DNA from: Apostichopus parvimensis
Lineage: Eukaryota > Echinodermata > Holothuroidea > Aspidochirotida > Stichopodidae
NCBI GenBank assembly: GCA_000934455.1
Contig: KN882341.1
Coordinates: 108,129-172,128, forward strand
Length of the DNA stretch: 64,000 nt
Direction of reading: 5' to 3'
This document shows, one piece after another, positions 1 through 13,300 of the stretch. Under the pieces are notes generated by a model, which worked only from the letters and a program-made list of their open reading frames with translations, was not told where the DNA came from and did not search any database. The translations under genes and the position numbers were made by a program. How positions within the stretch are numbered: position 1 is the stretch's first letter; the number at the start of each line of letters is the position of its first letter.

Positions 1-170
1 CCAGTTGGACCCAGTAAAACATAGTTGAACCAGTTGGACCCAGTAAAACATAGTTGAACCAGTTGGGAACCCCAGTTCAACCTAGTTCAAATTTGGGCCA
101 ATTTCCGTATAGAAAATTCCAGTTGAACCCAGTTCAAAAGTTCAACTGGAATTTCCACCAGGGAACTTAC
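1..170. repeat. 29-bp tandem repeat and an adjoining hairpin
   Basis: Two full copies and a partial third of a 29-bp unit starting ccagttggaccc begin at 1, 30 and 59. From about 113 to 157 an inverted repeat (aattccagttgaac / gttcaactggaatt) follows. The array may extend past the window edge. Confidence 0.8.
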
Positions 171-905
171 AAATGCTAGGCTATAACCAGTTAAGCTATA
201 TTAGTGAATTTAGGTTATATGTATTGATCATGTAAAATTTAATTTGAAAGATGATAATTTTGTACTATTCATTTATAAAAACCAAGAAACTTGTGTATGG
301 TTAATCTCAATCGGGACTAGACTTCGGGAGGGGGGAGGAGACTTTTGTGTCAAACTTTAACAAGTTTTGGCTGAATTTTAGTAAATTAGGCTAGGCCTTC
401 CAATGCAATGATGTAGGTTTAGCCAAGGCCTAGTCACATATAAGATTTATCCACATGAGAAATGTAAAAATGAAACACCACATGACTAGGTCACAACTTT
501 GCATTCCTAATGTTATAAGCCTCATACTATAAAACAAACATGAGTTTTATTAAATCTCATGTTGTTCTTATTCTACAATTATACTACCTAGAGGTATGTT
601 TTTAAGCACTGTCAGTGAGGTAGATTATATTTCCATATTAGGCACAGCAGATCATGAGGTTGGTGTAAATCTCAATAAACTGAACTGCCCATAGCAAGGA
701 TTCCTTATGGCATTGATTTTCTGAACATTAAAAAAGGGACACATGGGATAGAATGTTTATATAGATACAAACTGATAAGTATTTAACCGTTAATGGAATT
801 GTTTTTGTTTTACTTTGAAAATATTTGCTAACAAATGTGACCGGCTTCTGTAAGGTGCAGAAATAAATAACTCTTTTTGTTGTTATGTGTCATTTTGTTT
901 GGCAG
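171..905. other. No gene seen
   Basis: AT-rich unique-looking sequence with no long frame, repeat or splice-bounded block I can support. Confidence 0.6.
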
Positions 906-1039
906 AAATGGAAGATTTTTCCCAAGAGGAGCTGACAGCCATGACAGAGTACAAGAAACACACAACCTTGAGCCTTCCATTACCGTACTTGCAAACTCCA
1001 TGAAAAATATGCAGGCTGCAGTTTACTTAGCCCAATTAT
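906..1039 (+). other. Exon-like block, unrecognised
   Basis: Bounded by an acceptor-like 'tttgtttggcag' and a donor-like 'gtaagtg'. One frame is open through ETHNLEPSITVLANSMKNMQ to the donor. No family recognised and no matching partner exon found; a block after 'ccttttctag' at 2430 is the nearest candidate but does not obviously join. Confidence 0.2.
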
Positions 1040-3934
1040 GGTAAGTGTTGTTCAATGTAAAATGCAACTGAATACTGTTGAGTATTACTATTAAGTAAAA
1101 TATCTCTATACTCAAGTTGTGCAACTAAAACAGTTTGTGGTACAACAAAGACATGCTTCATATTGCCTGATATTAAACTACAACTCATACCAAAAATGAG
1201 TTGCATGGTGATTGATACCATGTATAAGTTATGCATGTAGAGGTCATTTGAAGTCACTGCGATCATTGCAATAACCATATTATCATACGTCCATACACTT
1301 CCTCCTATTAAAGTGTTAAAATATATCGATTTATCTTTGCAAAAGATTGGTCACTTACTCTCTGCCAATTGTGGAAGCATAACTTGAAGTCACTGCAAAG
1401 TCATCAACTTTATATTAGATGAATTTTCTTGTGATATTGAAATTCAGTTAAATTAAGGTGCATGTATCTTAGAAATTTCAAAACAAAAAGGCCAAATCAG
1501 GACTGTACAACATATAATTGTACACTATTCTAAGCATATCCTACATTCTGTATTGTAGATGGCAAGTCTCTGACTTCTAGTTTTATTTCTCTATGGTATA
1601 AACATGGCCTTCAGTAAGTGGCAGTCCTTTTTTTATTTGTTGTCATAGAGCAGTGAGATACCTTGGCTATCTCGGAAAGAGGGAGGGGGAGGGGGGGGGA
1701 GAAGATGTAAACTTTCAGAGAATGTTCTTTTTCTGTATCAAATTTAAGCAATTTCACAAATCTTTTGTTACAAATGAACTTGGCATTTTCTCTTTTAACT
1801 CTGTTGTTTTGGGGAATTTCAACATCGAAGGGTGCATCCTTGCAATCATTTATAGATGTAAAACAAGTAAGTTTCATTTTTTAGATTTATGTTTACTCTA
1901 CATGAAATTACTGATAGCCCACTGATTAATGGTAAAGTGCAACCAGTTTAGATCTGTAAGGAAATTAAGGAAATTGAACAATTTATTTACTGAGGTGTCA
2001 GCCAGAAACAACAGGACTTTGCAAAGCATGAAAACAAATTGTCTAAAACGAAGAGAAAATTGCTTTGACAGAGAACTTTCAGTACTCCTACCTTTATCTA
2101 CCGTAAAATGACAACAAAAACAATGTTGAACCAATAGCTCACCCTTTGGTTGGACTGTAGGCTAAGTGCTTCAAATAACACTATTGGCTCATTTTCCCCA
2201 AGAGACTTTCGTGTAATGCACATTTACACATTTGACCTTCGCCTATTATGCAATTGGTATGTCAAGTTCACGAACGCAGGCTTTGTGTACTAACATCTCC
2301 ATTTTCTTGTTTGTCGAAAAGATCAGAGGAAACGACTGTGAAGAATCATGATCTTTAATCAAACTTCTTTTTCATTCTAGTTCGTTAACACACCATTTAA
2401 TACTTTGATTGTTTCATTCCTTTTCTAGATTTGTACAAACTGGATGAGGTGAAAAATGAGAAATTGAGAGACGCTACCAGCTTTGCAGTAGTAGAAAGAT
2501 GTCTTTGGCTTGGATGATGCACATCAAGAATGTGAATGTAGCTGTTGATGAAAAACAATTTGAATTTTTGCATTTTCAATTCATCTCTCTGTCCACAATT
2601 GATGAGAGCAGCTTGTACAACTTCCATGAAACTTGCATAGAGATGACCTGTGATGAAGAGACATGTGGAAGTGAGCAGGAATTTTATATCAAAGGTCATT
2701 TAGGGGTCGGTTTAGTTAATCGTTTGGAAACGCTTCTCCCTGAGTCCACGGACGGACATGTGGATGTATGCAAAACGTGATCATAATTTTGGTCATTCGG
2801 GGTCGGAGTTTTAGAAATTTCATGTTCAAGGTCACCTCGGTATATTCTCTAACTATTTTACTGCTAGTTCAAAATCTTTTCAAATTAGTCTTTCTTGTGA
2901 TTATAATAAGCTAAAAGTACCACTTTCTATTGGAGTTAAAATAATTTGCACAAGTTTGTGAGGTCCAAGGAGGAGCTTGTGACTAAAACATTAATGGTAG
3001 CGTTGGAAGCCTAATTATTGTTTTGCAGAGCCTTGCTTGGATGTTTGGTTTGCCAGTGCAAAGTGGTAAACTATAATGGTAATTAAATATAAAAAATAAA
3101 TTTGTTAATATGTCATCCTTATCAACAACAATGTGAACATAAATCTTCTAAGACCTTCCTATCTAGTTTAAATGTAGTCAGTATAGGCCCCAAACTAAAG
3201 CACGTTATAATTGCAAGAAGTTTTCCAAAAGTACTTTCACGGAGGTATTTACTCTCCAATTGTTCTCGGACATTTTTAAGGAACACACAAGATGACTGAA
3301 TGTCCCAGTGAGGAAAATTTCCTCAAAGGTTGTAATAAAAACATTTTAAGAATTCTGACCATAGGTGACCATATTTGAATATCTAGCATATTTGGGGCCA
3401 ATACAGCATACCAACGAAAAGGGGCTACTGACACAGGGCTGAAGTTGTCATGACAAAGGTTATTGGGAGAGAGGCTTTGATCAAGTTTTTGAGAGACAGG
3501 TATAGGGTCCCTTTCTTGTTTTATAGTGAAACTGTTCAAGTCATTTTCAAGTTGTTTCCTTGTGCAAAAGTGCAGATCAAGGTCTTGTTATCCCTGTTAC
3601 ATTTCACAGTTGATGTCGAGCAATCAGTGCTTCAGCATGTGACGATGGTTATGTTGTAAATATGTCCTCAAAATTTTGATTTCAGTATTGCATTTCTTAT
3701 AGAATTAATTGTATAAATATTTGAGGTTAATAATTAAACTATATTGCAAAGTTCACTTAGTGCTCAAAATTCAAAAGTAGTGGTGATGTAAATAAAGTTA
3801 GCTATCAGTAGCATTAATTATGTTGTTTTATTATTTATGTTTTGCTTTTTCAAAATTTGAATGCAATGCAACTAAAATGGAGAAAAGGGGGCATACCCAA
3901 TAGAATTATAGTGGTGATTTAATCAGGAATAATA
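1040..3934. other. No supported gene
   Basis: Several open frames of 60-100 codons on both strands, overlapping each other and with no recognisable motif. A block after the acceptor-like 'ccttttctag' at 2430 is open for about 25 codons (LYKLDEVKNEKLRDATSF) and then stops. Contains a purine tract near 1675-1705. Probably intergenic or intronic. Confidence 0.5.
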
Positions 3935-4300
3935 TGGAAAATTCTTTAATATTAACCAGGATAATGGTGACATCAACCGGGAAATGTTGTTTAATTTGAC
4001 CAGGAAAGAGGTGGAACTTTAATGGTATTAACCAGGATAGTATTAGCACCAACCAGGGAATGTTGGTTGCTTTAACCAGGAAAGAGGTGGAATACGTTTG
4101 ATATTAACCAGGGTAGTAGTCACATCAACCAGGAATTGTTGGTTATTTAACCAGGAATGAGATGAATACCCATTAATATTCACCAGGATAGTGTAAAAAT
4201 CTCACCAGGAAATTTAACCAGGATTTCCTGGTTATTTCTACTAAGATATATCGACGGTAGCATATAAACGCAACTCCTGGTGAAATTTCACCAGGTTGTT
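3935..4300. repeat. Degenerate 75-bp minisatellite rich in 'aaccagga'
   Basis: About 4 to 5 imperfect units, each with 'attaaccagg', 'caaccagg' and 'taaccaggaa' boxes, starting near 3953, 4028 and 4104. The last units contain inverted copies of the box (tttcctggtta, ctcctggtgaaatttcaccagg). Non-coding. Confidence 0.75.
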
Positions 4301-4478
4301 TTTAGAGTGTATAATGTGTTAATCATCCAGTTCTTAGGTGATATCGGTTAGATAAATACCTTAATCGTTTAGTTAACGTGAAGGATCATTCTTCTAGTGG
4401 GGTTATTATATTTCAACCACGTCCATTTTCATCTCTGTCATACTCAGTCATAGTTATAACATATGCGTCATAACCGGC

Positions 4479-4940
4479 TTGTTGGCATGTCACTGTTCTG
4501 AGTATTACCTTTATCGCATTTATTTCAGTGATGGGTTTCCTAATGTTTTAGTATTGTTTTGTACATCTATATTGTTTTACAGTTTTACCACACGAATACA
4601 AGCGAGGAATACATTCAGAAAGGTTACGTTTGTCTTTGTCTCACTTATGGTTAGCTGGTTGTCTAGCGGCAGATATCCACCGAACAGTGAGGGCAGCATA
4701 TTCACAGTTTTGTTAGATACTTGTAATACTAGTTTTTACATATATTTCGTATCCTATGTTTTGCACAATTCGAATGCCTCTTTTCGAATTCCGTGCCGTT
4801 GTTTGAATTCCAATATCTTTTCCTTTCTTTCAAAATCCTCATGTTGTTTGCAAAATCCACTTGCCGTTTTTTTATTTATTTTTATTTCCAATGCCGACTA
4901 TCGGGCCAACGAATTTGAGGGGGCCTATTCCCATTGGTAG
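4479..4940 (+). CDS. Uncertain 153-codon open frame, weakly 7TM-receptor-like
   Basis: Intronless open frame with hydrophobic segments. PNVLVLFCTSILFYSF, then RKVTFVFVSLMVSWL, then TSFYIYFVSYVLHNSNASFR have the spacing and flavour of TM5, TM6 and TM7 plus the start of the tail of a rhodopsin-type receptor, but the TM6 proline and an NPxxY motif are missing. No TM1-4 is seen upstream, where a minisatellite lies. It could be a truncated pseudogene or chance. No codon-level test was possible. Confidence 0.2.
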   Translation: MLACHCSEYYLYRIYFSDGFPNVLVLFCTSILFYSFTTRIQARNTFRKVTFVFVSLMVSWLSSGRYPPNSEGSIFTVLLDTCNTSFYIYFVSYVLHNSNASFRIPCRCLNSNIFSFLSKSSCCLQNPLAVFLFIFISNADYRANEFEGAYSHW

Positions 4941-5309
4941 ATAGAAAAGGACCCCTGTGCTAAAAAATATTGATATTGTAAATACAGTCAAATGTTTTAG
5001 CACAACTATTACTAGTCATATTGTAAATCCAGTCATTCCATGATGGCCAAGAAATAAAGACGGTGACCACAGTAATGAGTTACCAACTGAACAACATTAA
5101 CTTAGTTACCATTGTTATGCATATTTCTAGTCTACACCAATGTTAATCATTATCTTTAGAGCGCGACACTCAATAGGATGCAGAAAATTATTTCAGGGTG
5201 AAAGTGTTGTTCAAAAAATTGATTTTGTTATCAATGGCCTTTCACGCAGGAACATTCGTGGACTTATACTCAGTTTCAGCGGCAGACATGTAACCACGGA
5301 GGGAGATAA
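4941..5309. other. No gene seen
   Basis: Unique-looking sequence between the doubtful 153-codon frame and the C/A tract. No motif recognised. Confidence 0.5.
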
Positions 5310-5340
5310 GCCCCCCCCCCCCCCCCCAAAAAAAAAACAA
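5310..5340. repeat. Homopolymer tract C(n)A(n)
   Basis: A long run of C followed by a run of A. Such tracts are common sequencing trouble spots. Confidence 0.9.
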
Positions 5341-5349
5341 TAAAAATAA

Positions 5350-5690
5350 ACGTTTCGTTGAGATGCATCAACTTGTCAAAACGCACTTGTTGATATTTCA
5401 AGTTATCTAATGTCGGTAATTTGACAAAAATACATATTTTGTCGAGATGTCAAGTAAGCGTTAGTCGGCAACTCGACAAAACTCAAATTTGAGTTTTGAG
5501 TTTGCGTAGGTCGGTAACTCGACACATATGATTTTGTGGTCGATATGCAAAGTTATTTTAAAACTGTAACTCCACAATTTTGTTGTCGAAATGTCAAGTA
5601 ATTGTAGGTAGGTAACTCAACAAAAATGTATTCTTAGTTGTCTTGTGGGGTTAACATCAGTCAGAAACTCGACAAAAAAATGTGAGTGTG
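5350..5690. repeat. Degenerate minisatellite with 'ggtaactcgacaaaa' box, about 50-bp period
   Basis: The box or close variants occur near 5415, 5466, 5513, 5610 and 5663, with intervening 'gtcgagatgtcaagta' segments. Strongly diverged, so old. No coding capacity. Confidence 0.65.
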
Positions 5691-5994
5691 TTATTGGGGC
5701 TCAGCTCGGCCCTCATCCTGCTTTTTGTCCTATTGTCGAATAATTTTAGTCTGTTACTTGACATCTTGCATGTCCCCTTGTGACTTTCGTAGCATTCGTA
5801 TTACGTAAAAAAAGAAATCGAAGTTTTAACTAGAAATGCGAAGCGCATAGAGGTTTCGATGGCTTCATTGCACTAGACTTTTGCTTGAAGTTAACCAGAA
5901 ATAGCTTTGTTGATGTACAATTACACTATGGCACGGTAAACACAGGTCAGTCTATTGTACGTGGCAATACACACCTTTGATGGTTCTCTTTATG

Positions 5995-6205
5995 TCGTTG
6001 TCTCCTTCAATGTTGTTTTCTCCTTTGATGCTGTTGCTTCCTTTGACGCTGTTGTCTCCTTCAAAACAGCACCGTCAGCGGAGACAAAAAATATCAAAGT
6101 AGACAACATCATCAAAGTAGACAACAACATTGAAGGAGACAACAACATTAAATGATACAACATAAAAAGAGACAACAAAATGAAAACAGACAGCATAGAA
6201 GTAAA
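5995..6205. repeat. 15-bp-type minisatellite that switches strand in the middle
   Basis: The left half (5995-6062) is built of 'gttgtctccttcaatgtt'-like units; the right half (6080-6205) is built of their reverse complement (gaaggagacaacaac, caaagtagacaaca). Open frames on both strands here are produced by the repeat. Confidence 0.8.
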
Positions 6206-7334
6206 CAACATAATACATTTCCCTTTTGGTGTTCCATACTTATAGGCAGATATATGGTGCTACGTAAATGCACATTGGAAAATTATGTTTCTGTGCGATA
6301 TGAAATTTAAACTATTTTCCACCAAATGGAATTTATGAATAAAGTAAAACACGTCACAAAATCGTAAATAAGCCGCTAGGCCTACTGTAGCGTCTCAAAC
6401 AAATAAAAAATAAAAACATCTGCTAAAATTCCTACGAAGATAGCTTGGCTTCTATTACATTGCTCCACTAGTAAACACTAGGCATATATACTATACAGTG
6501 CTCTAGGTGTTTCCGAGTCCTAAGCCTATACAGTAGCTCGCTGATACTTTAAACTGTTACTCGACTAGCACGATTCGTACGTTGTCCCGATTATTTATTT
6601 GTCTTTGAGCTGCAGATTTGTGTGCGAAAAATATCACTTTTACTCCATTACACTGCCTAAATCAAAGAGATCTTTTGGTTGAAAGAGCATCTATCTTCCC
6701 AAAAACTTCTAGCTGCAATAACACCTAACTTGTCTCAAAATTCCTGAAATTGTATATTTTGCGATTTATGGCTGATGGCATGTAGGAAAATGCCTGATCA
6801 TTTCCTGAAATCTCCTGAAATCATAGATGTTTTCTCACCTATTCTGACTGGTATTCTTCACGTGGTTGTGTTAACATGTGTCCCATAATCATAAACGTGA
6901 CGAAAGTCGAACGTTACTTTTAAGGAATAGCTATGCAGAAACTGGAAGAAGGGTCTACACAACTTGATATCAACAGCCGATCTAGACACAACTCATGACT
7001 CACTGCCAAACTAAAATCGTTTTACACGATTAATTCGCATTGAGATTGGTCATATTCAAATAGCTAACAAGGCGACAGTTAAGTTTCGTAAACGGCGCCT
7101 GATCATTTCCGCAACATTACTACATCCAAACTTATTATTTTTATTTGGCAGTGAATCTCCACAATTGCGAAATACGACAGAAACATTCCAATAGCACTGC
7201 TGTATGTCTTGAGTATATCTGGATTCTACGGATGCCCATCAACTTATTTTCAATTGCCAACAGCCTCATATTCTTATGATACATAATGCACATGTTATGT
7301 AATAGGCTGGTAGATTCGGTAGATTCTAAAACAA
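6206..7334. other. No gene seen
   Basis: AT-rich, with no frame above about 60 codons and no repeat obvious by eye. Confidence 0.6.
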
Positions 7335-7800
7335 GGTTTCAACAGTTTGGCCTCTGGTGACTCCAAATAGCCTTTGACCTCCCCTATACAAAAAAAAAAC
7401 ATGATGCTTCTATTTAATGTGGAACTCTTGACGTGAAATGCAAGACTGATACACGCTTTCCTTTCTGAGATATCGTGTTTACAAGGCTTTCACAATTTGA
7501 CCCCTGGTGACCCCAAATAATTGTTGACCTTTTATAAAAAAAAATAGGTATTTCTACTCAATGTGAAATACCTACTCAACAAATATGAGGTTGGTCCAAA
7601 CTTCCATACTTGAGTTGTCCTGCTTACAATGTTTTTACACCTTGACCGCTGGTTACCACAAATGACCTTTGACCTTCCCTAAAAACAAAAGGATTCTTTA
7701 ACCCAATGTGATACACCTACTCAACAAATATGAGGTTGGTCCAAGCTTCCCTTTTGGAGATGTTTACAAGCAAGGGGGACACACACCCACTCCCGTACTC
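7335..7800. repeat. Tandem repeat of about 146 bp, about 3 copies
   Basis: Each unit carries 'tttga.c.ctggtgac.cca', 'tttgacct' plus an A-rich run, 'actcaatgtg' and 'tgaggttggtcca'. Starts near 7340, 7486 and 7630. It ends in a unique-looking stretch with 'acacacacccactcccgtac'. Resembles a dispersed repeat style seen in echinoderm genomes, from memory only. Confidence 0.7.
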
Positions 7801-9596
7801 ATCATCCGCCAGCATGACTGCATAGGTTACGATTATCATCGAAACCAAAAACAGCATTCAGCATTCAAAGAAAATAATTTGGAATGTCAAAGAACGGCGA
7901 TCAGATTTTGTTGTTGTCTTGGCCCTATTAGGCTTCCGCATGATATACCAACTCGCGTGTAGAATATTACCCAGGTCTATTGTACTATAGCCTTTGAGTA
8001 AACTTTGCTTTCACTCTAAACCAGAACTGCCCCCTACCATTTACAACACTTTATGCGTCTCATGAAGCGCTCTATAGCGAGTTGCCGGTCTCGGTTCAAA
8101 CTATATCTCAGTATGGCATTGTAACGCCAAATGTCTACTGATACTCAACACACATTTTCTGTGCTGTTTTGGCTGTACTATCTGTCAAGTTACCGCCTCT
8201 CATTGACAGAGACTGTTTTTTTTATAGTCTATCAAAAAACGATATTTAATTTTGTGCAAACTTGTTAGATCGTTGCCGATAATTTATTATTTCATAGCAG
8301 AAAGTCACTAAAAGCCCAATTATTGGTAATGATAACAGTAACAAGCGAGTTGTTTAACGCAAAACGCGATGGATTCAAGCACCTTAAGAAACTCTATACA
8401 ATAAATGTAAACATCCAGTTCGGAGAAATACAAGAAAAAGAGTAATTATTAAATAAAACAGAATTAAAATATCGAATAAACAGTAAGCAAGCAAATATGT
8501 ATCAAACAATACATATAAAGGGGTGATAAAGTAAAAGAGCAACAATTATATATTCAAATTGCACACATATTGCAATGAACCCACTAACAATATCTTCGGT
8601 TTCGCAACAATCACCAGATAATAATTATACCAAATATTTTCAGCTAGAACAAATGAGTCTTGGGTTTGTATATGAGAACTCCCAGAGATGGTGCATAAAA
8701 AAAATATTAAAAAATACGTACACACACAACACAATATTGAAATATACTGCCCGCTGTCAAAAAAAGATAAGCAAGCATATCCTTTGTCTCAGTCGAAACT
8801 GTTTAAGTTTGAATATGTTGTTGCTACGCTTGCTACTATTCTGAAATCGCGTATAGACTGTTTAAGGTCGCGGGAAGTGCTGCTATACCCCAAACAGAAA
8901 TATGAACTACTCTAACAAGTGGCGATGTAACGAATACTCTAGACTATGAGAAACGGATTAATATTTGTTGAACATTAATCCCTTGATAAAGTTACTTAAT
9001 CAAACGATGTAGTTGATTATTTGAAAGAAAAACATGTGATACCGATTGGTAATTTTATAAAACTCAATATGTCGTTTCCCGTCGTGACTGCTTTTCTTGA
9101 CAAAACAGTGAAGGTAAGTACAATAGTGTTATTACAATTTACTTGCAAGATGAGACCAAACCAAGTGTTGATACATGCACATCTATACTATGCCCGATTA
9201 ATAATTGTATGCAATAAAACACAACGTAAGTATAAGTGCTAGACTCTCTAGTCATTTCCAGCATAGTAAATCGAGTGGAGTCAGTTAGTGAACTGTTAAA
9301 ACAAATGTATTTTAATGGTAGAACACAAATGCAGGCAAAAACGTTTCACACCCCCCCCCCCAATTAGGACGGTCCTGTACGCCTATTATATAAGAGACTT
9401 ATTCTATCTTGCTCTCAGATATGCTAACAGTTTGTAAGCAAAAGCACTTAAGTTTCTCAGGAATGGTTTCTGTCATCTCCTTCCTACATACACACGTTCA
9501 TGAACATAATCAGTAGTGATGAGCAAATATCATCAAATAAACATTTTATGAAAGGTATATGAGTAAATATTATATGTCATTTACTACTTGCAACCC
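7801..9596. other. No supported gene
   Basis: Short overlapping frames only. A C homopolymer lies near 9350-9361. This is where the NLR gene's last exon would be expected, but no block with an acceptor and a continuing LRR-like frame was found. Confidence 0.5.
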
Positions 9597-10227
9597 ACTG
9601 TAACCCGTCGTTTTATTGGCTATTCCTTGCATTTGTTTTGGCAAGGTGTATTTCTATGCATTGGAATCAATGGTATTTCTACTTTATTAAACTGCCTTTG
9701 TTCTGTTTTGCATCTTGATTCAACCATACAATAAACTTTAAAAAATGCATTAGCTGAAACAATACACTCATACGCATTAGCCATTTTGCGCTGTACAATT
9801 ATTATCAAAGTTAACTATCTTTCCTCATGGAGACCATAATATATGATATACCTAGAATTAAAAACATATATGTCTATCCAATCCATTAATGTTTCAAAAA
9901 AGGAAATCAGTTCTGTTCACTGTTTGCTACACTGGTAAGGTTGAACCTCTCTTTCTAATCTGTAGCACTGATAAATAGTTTAGTGGTCATTTCAATATTC
10001 CTCTATAGATTAGGCCAGATTGCACACGTCTGGCTGGTATGGCTGAGATAGCTTATCAAAAGTAATCTGTACATTAGCTTAACTGAAGAAATTTATAAAG
10101 AAAATCAACAGTTACGATGAATTGTACATACCTTATCTCTCAATGTACTTACGTACTTTTACCCGTGATTTCAGAGGGGAAAAGAAAGATCAGAACAAAA
10201 TACACACATTAAATATTATCGACTTAC

Positions 10228-10347
10228 CTCATGACTGGATGCAATGTTAATGAACATGATAGTAGACAGCTGCTTGAATGTGTCATAGATCTTGCAGATA
10301 TTGATGGTGTCTGAACACAGCTGACGTAGGGTGTCGGTGTTATCTAC
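10228..10347 (-). CDS. NLR gene, cassette 1 exon A (last exon resolved)
   Basis: 120-nt exon, acceptor ggttacag, donor gtaagtcgat. Encodes VDNTDTLRQLCSDTINICK then IYDTFKQLSTIMFINIASSHE. It keeps a good donor site, implying at least one further exon downstream; none that continues the pattern (an IPI-starting exon B) is visible below 10.2 kb. Confidence 0.75.
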
Positions 10348-13300
10348 CTGTAACCATATAATTAATATTATTTTGTTTGCGTAGTGATAAAGAGAGAATG
10401 CAGTATTATCATTTAAGTTCAATCAACATTGCGCTCATATTTATCGACCGGGGATACGAAACTCACGCACCAAATGTAAGAACAACAAATACCCCAGGCA
10501 AGTTTTAATGGAAGTCATATGATTCACAATTAATTAAAGAAAAGTTCATGTCAGTTCTTTTTAATTTGGTTTTAGTTTATCAAGTGAGGGGGTAGATCTG
10601 ACAATGCAAGATAGGGGGTCAATTTAACTTGTTGCTTCTTTGGTGAAGAGAGAACGTATCCATTAACTACTGTCCAATTATGTAAGGTGGCGGTATTTGA
10701 CATACTGATACTTCTGAAGAAGAACTATTATATATTTGATGGTTTTCTCTACTAAGCACATTTACACAGCAACAAAGAGCGAAAATATGTTATCGAATAT
10801 TCCTTATGCGATGACACCCTTATTAGAAAAAAAGATGCGTCTATTACTGAATAAAACAAACAATATGTCTCAGTAGGCAGTAAGCTACATATATTAGACA
10901 AAGAACAAAATCCGCCAATGGAAGGCCGTTAATCAATGCCAGTAGCAATGTTGAAGGATGCTCTGCCCTAATATCACACACTTCCTTATTTTTCTAGAAT
11001 TATCATGAGAATACCAGTCATCATACCCATATTGGCCCTGTACAATTTGTAGTTGGGGTGTAATGTACAAGGGCAACTCGGTCAGAATACAATGAGTAAC
11101 CATCATTAACCACATGAAGTTTTGGCCTCCTAGCCCATATTCACCTCAAACAGGCATTTCAACGTAGAATAGCAATTGATCCCATATGGGCAAACCAACG
11201 TGACATAGTTATCTATCAAGAAAATAATTCAGCTGGAGTCACATTGGTGAGCGGAAATACCATACTGTGACAGGAAATGAACATATCACTTTACATCAGG
11301 CAAATCTCATTTATATCAGAGTGTCTAACATGGCTATGATTGCATTGGTTCATTTTGCTTTGTCAGAAAAGAATCATGAGAAACCGAACCAAATCTATGT
11401 ACATTTGATCAGATGCTGAAAGTAATGGGAGACAGCGCCCTCTATTATTTGGTAGGTTAACGACCCAAAAAGTGCTAGATAACGAAATATTCACAATATG
11501 TACAGAATTATTGTTATGTATTAGTTGAGTAAGTGATCATAGTTAATATGATAGTCCTACTATCTCTGCCTTTACTGATTTACAAAGAATAACCTTATTG
11601 CAATTATCCAACAAATTGATAACTCTCGGCCTCATTAAATATACCGTTATATCTGCCATTAAGTCTACATCAATTTCCATTCAGGTTTGATCCTGGAATT
11701 CACATATTATAGTTTAATACCGAAAAGGATTATTTCGACGCGCTTCCAGTTACCATAGCTGTAGTGCAGTATATACCTTTAAAGATGACTAACACTGTAA
11801 TCATATGGAACCATGTGGTCTTTACTATAAACAGTTCTTTTTTAGTAGAGAGTGCTCTCATCTTTTCAAAATAGTCTGTGGCGCAGTCATTAGTTACTTT
11901 ATAAATAATGGTTTCTGTTGGTTAGATTCACTATCATTCGTTAAGCTTGAACTTCCCATTCATTCAGTTCTGTAATACTACGGTTTATTTAAGTATTAAC
12001 TAATTTCCTTTAGTTGCTTAATTTATTCTACAAGAATCACTTCCTTTTAGGAAACTAGCAACTGTTTCTTTTCAAAGCATCATAGGACCAAGTTCCCAAA
12101 ATATTACGTAACAAGTAATATATTAAGGTATAATTAAATCCGATACCTGATGACGTGAGACGATTAAATACATGTCTAGCTTAGGGTTAATGGAGGTCGG
12201 GAAAGTTTATTAACAGAGTCTGGAAATATATAGTTTGTTTTTGGGTAATACTTTATTTTCATCAACTGGTTTGTTGCTCAGTTATCCTACAGGGTTCTAA
12301 AGCTTTAAAAAATGCTTCAGTTTAAGGATTTGGTTGGAATAAAATTCCATTCTTATGAAGTGATAAATCTTCAAAGGAATACCAAAAGGGCTACTTAAAA
12401 TTCCAAATATTTTGGAGAGAACCCAACTTTGAGTATGTTTCGCACGAACTCTACATGATGGAAGAAGATATGAGCCGAATCGTTGATATCATGTCATTAA
12501 CACGTTTACCGTTCTTTGCATAACTTTTAAGCCACTATCAATTAAACAGATATATAACATATCGACAAAAAACATTTCCAATTTTAATATTTGGTTTTTG
12601 ATGCGGCATGAATTTTGAGCATTGGATTTGTTACATTGGATATGATTCTGGTTATTTCTACCTACAGGTGAGGCAGGATTCATACCTTGGATAGAAACTA
12701 ATAAGAGTGAGCGCAACAATTGATCACCAACTTGATTTTTATTTCAATTCCCACAGCCAATAGAAAAAGTAACGATCATGGAACGAGAGCAGTTGACCAA
12801 CGTAACACTTGGATAGGTTTTAAATTCACGTAGAAGAGCGTTTCTATCAGGCGTTTATTTGTTGATGCATCTTGCGGGCTTAAAGTAACGATTAGTTATT
12901 TAATGGGAATTTCCAGCGTTTAATCAGAGAGCGCTGCCATACTGGTCCTTGTAGAGCCGTACACAACCTTTGGACATCTAGTAAAATGGGTTGAGTTATC
13001 TCATTACATAACGATATACATAAGTCACGAAACTCGCTAACACAATGCTACAGTATGTTTTCGCTACAACTAATTATAACGTACAATTGTCAAATACAAG
13101 GTTGAGCAATGATTTTTAATCTCCTTTCAATTTTTTCTCTCTACATTTTCTTCGTTCTTCAGATTTTTTTTCTATTTACAACTTTCTATGATGTGAGGTG
13201 TAGTTTCTTGTGTGTTGATATTGTCAGTGTTAAATTATGGGTACTGTCTTATTTGTAATGAAACTCTTACGGAAAGACATTGGTTATGAATCTTAGAAAA

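Noticed and set aside
1653-2134. Overlapping frames on both strands
   Set aside because: They overlap antisense to each other, lack motifs and lack splice support.
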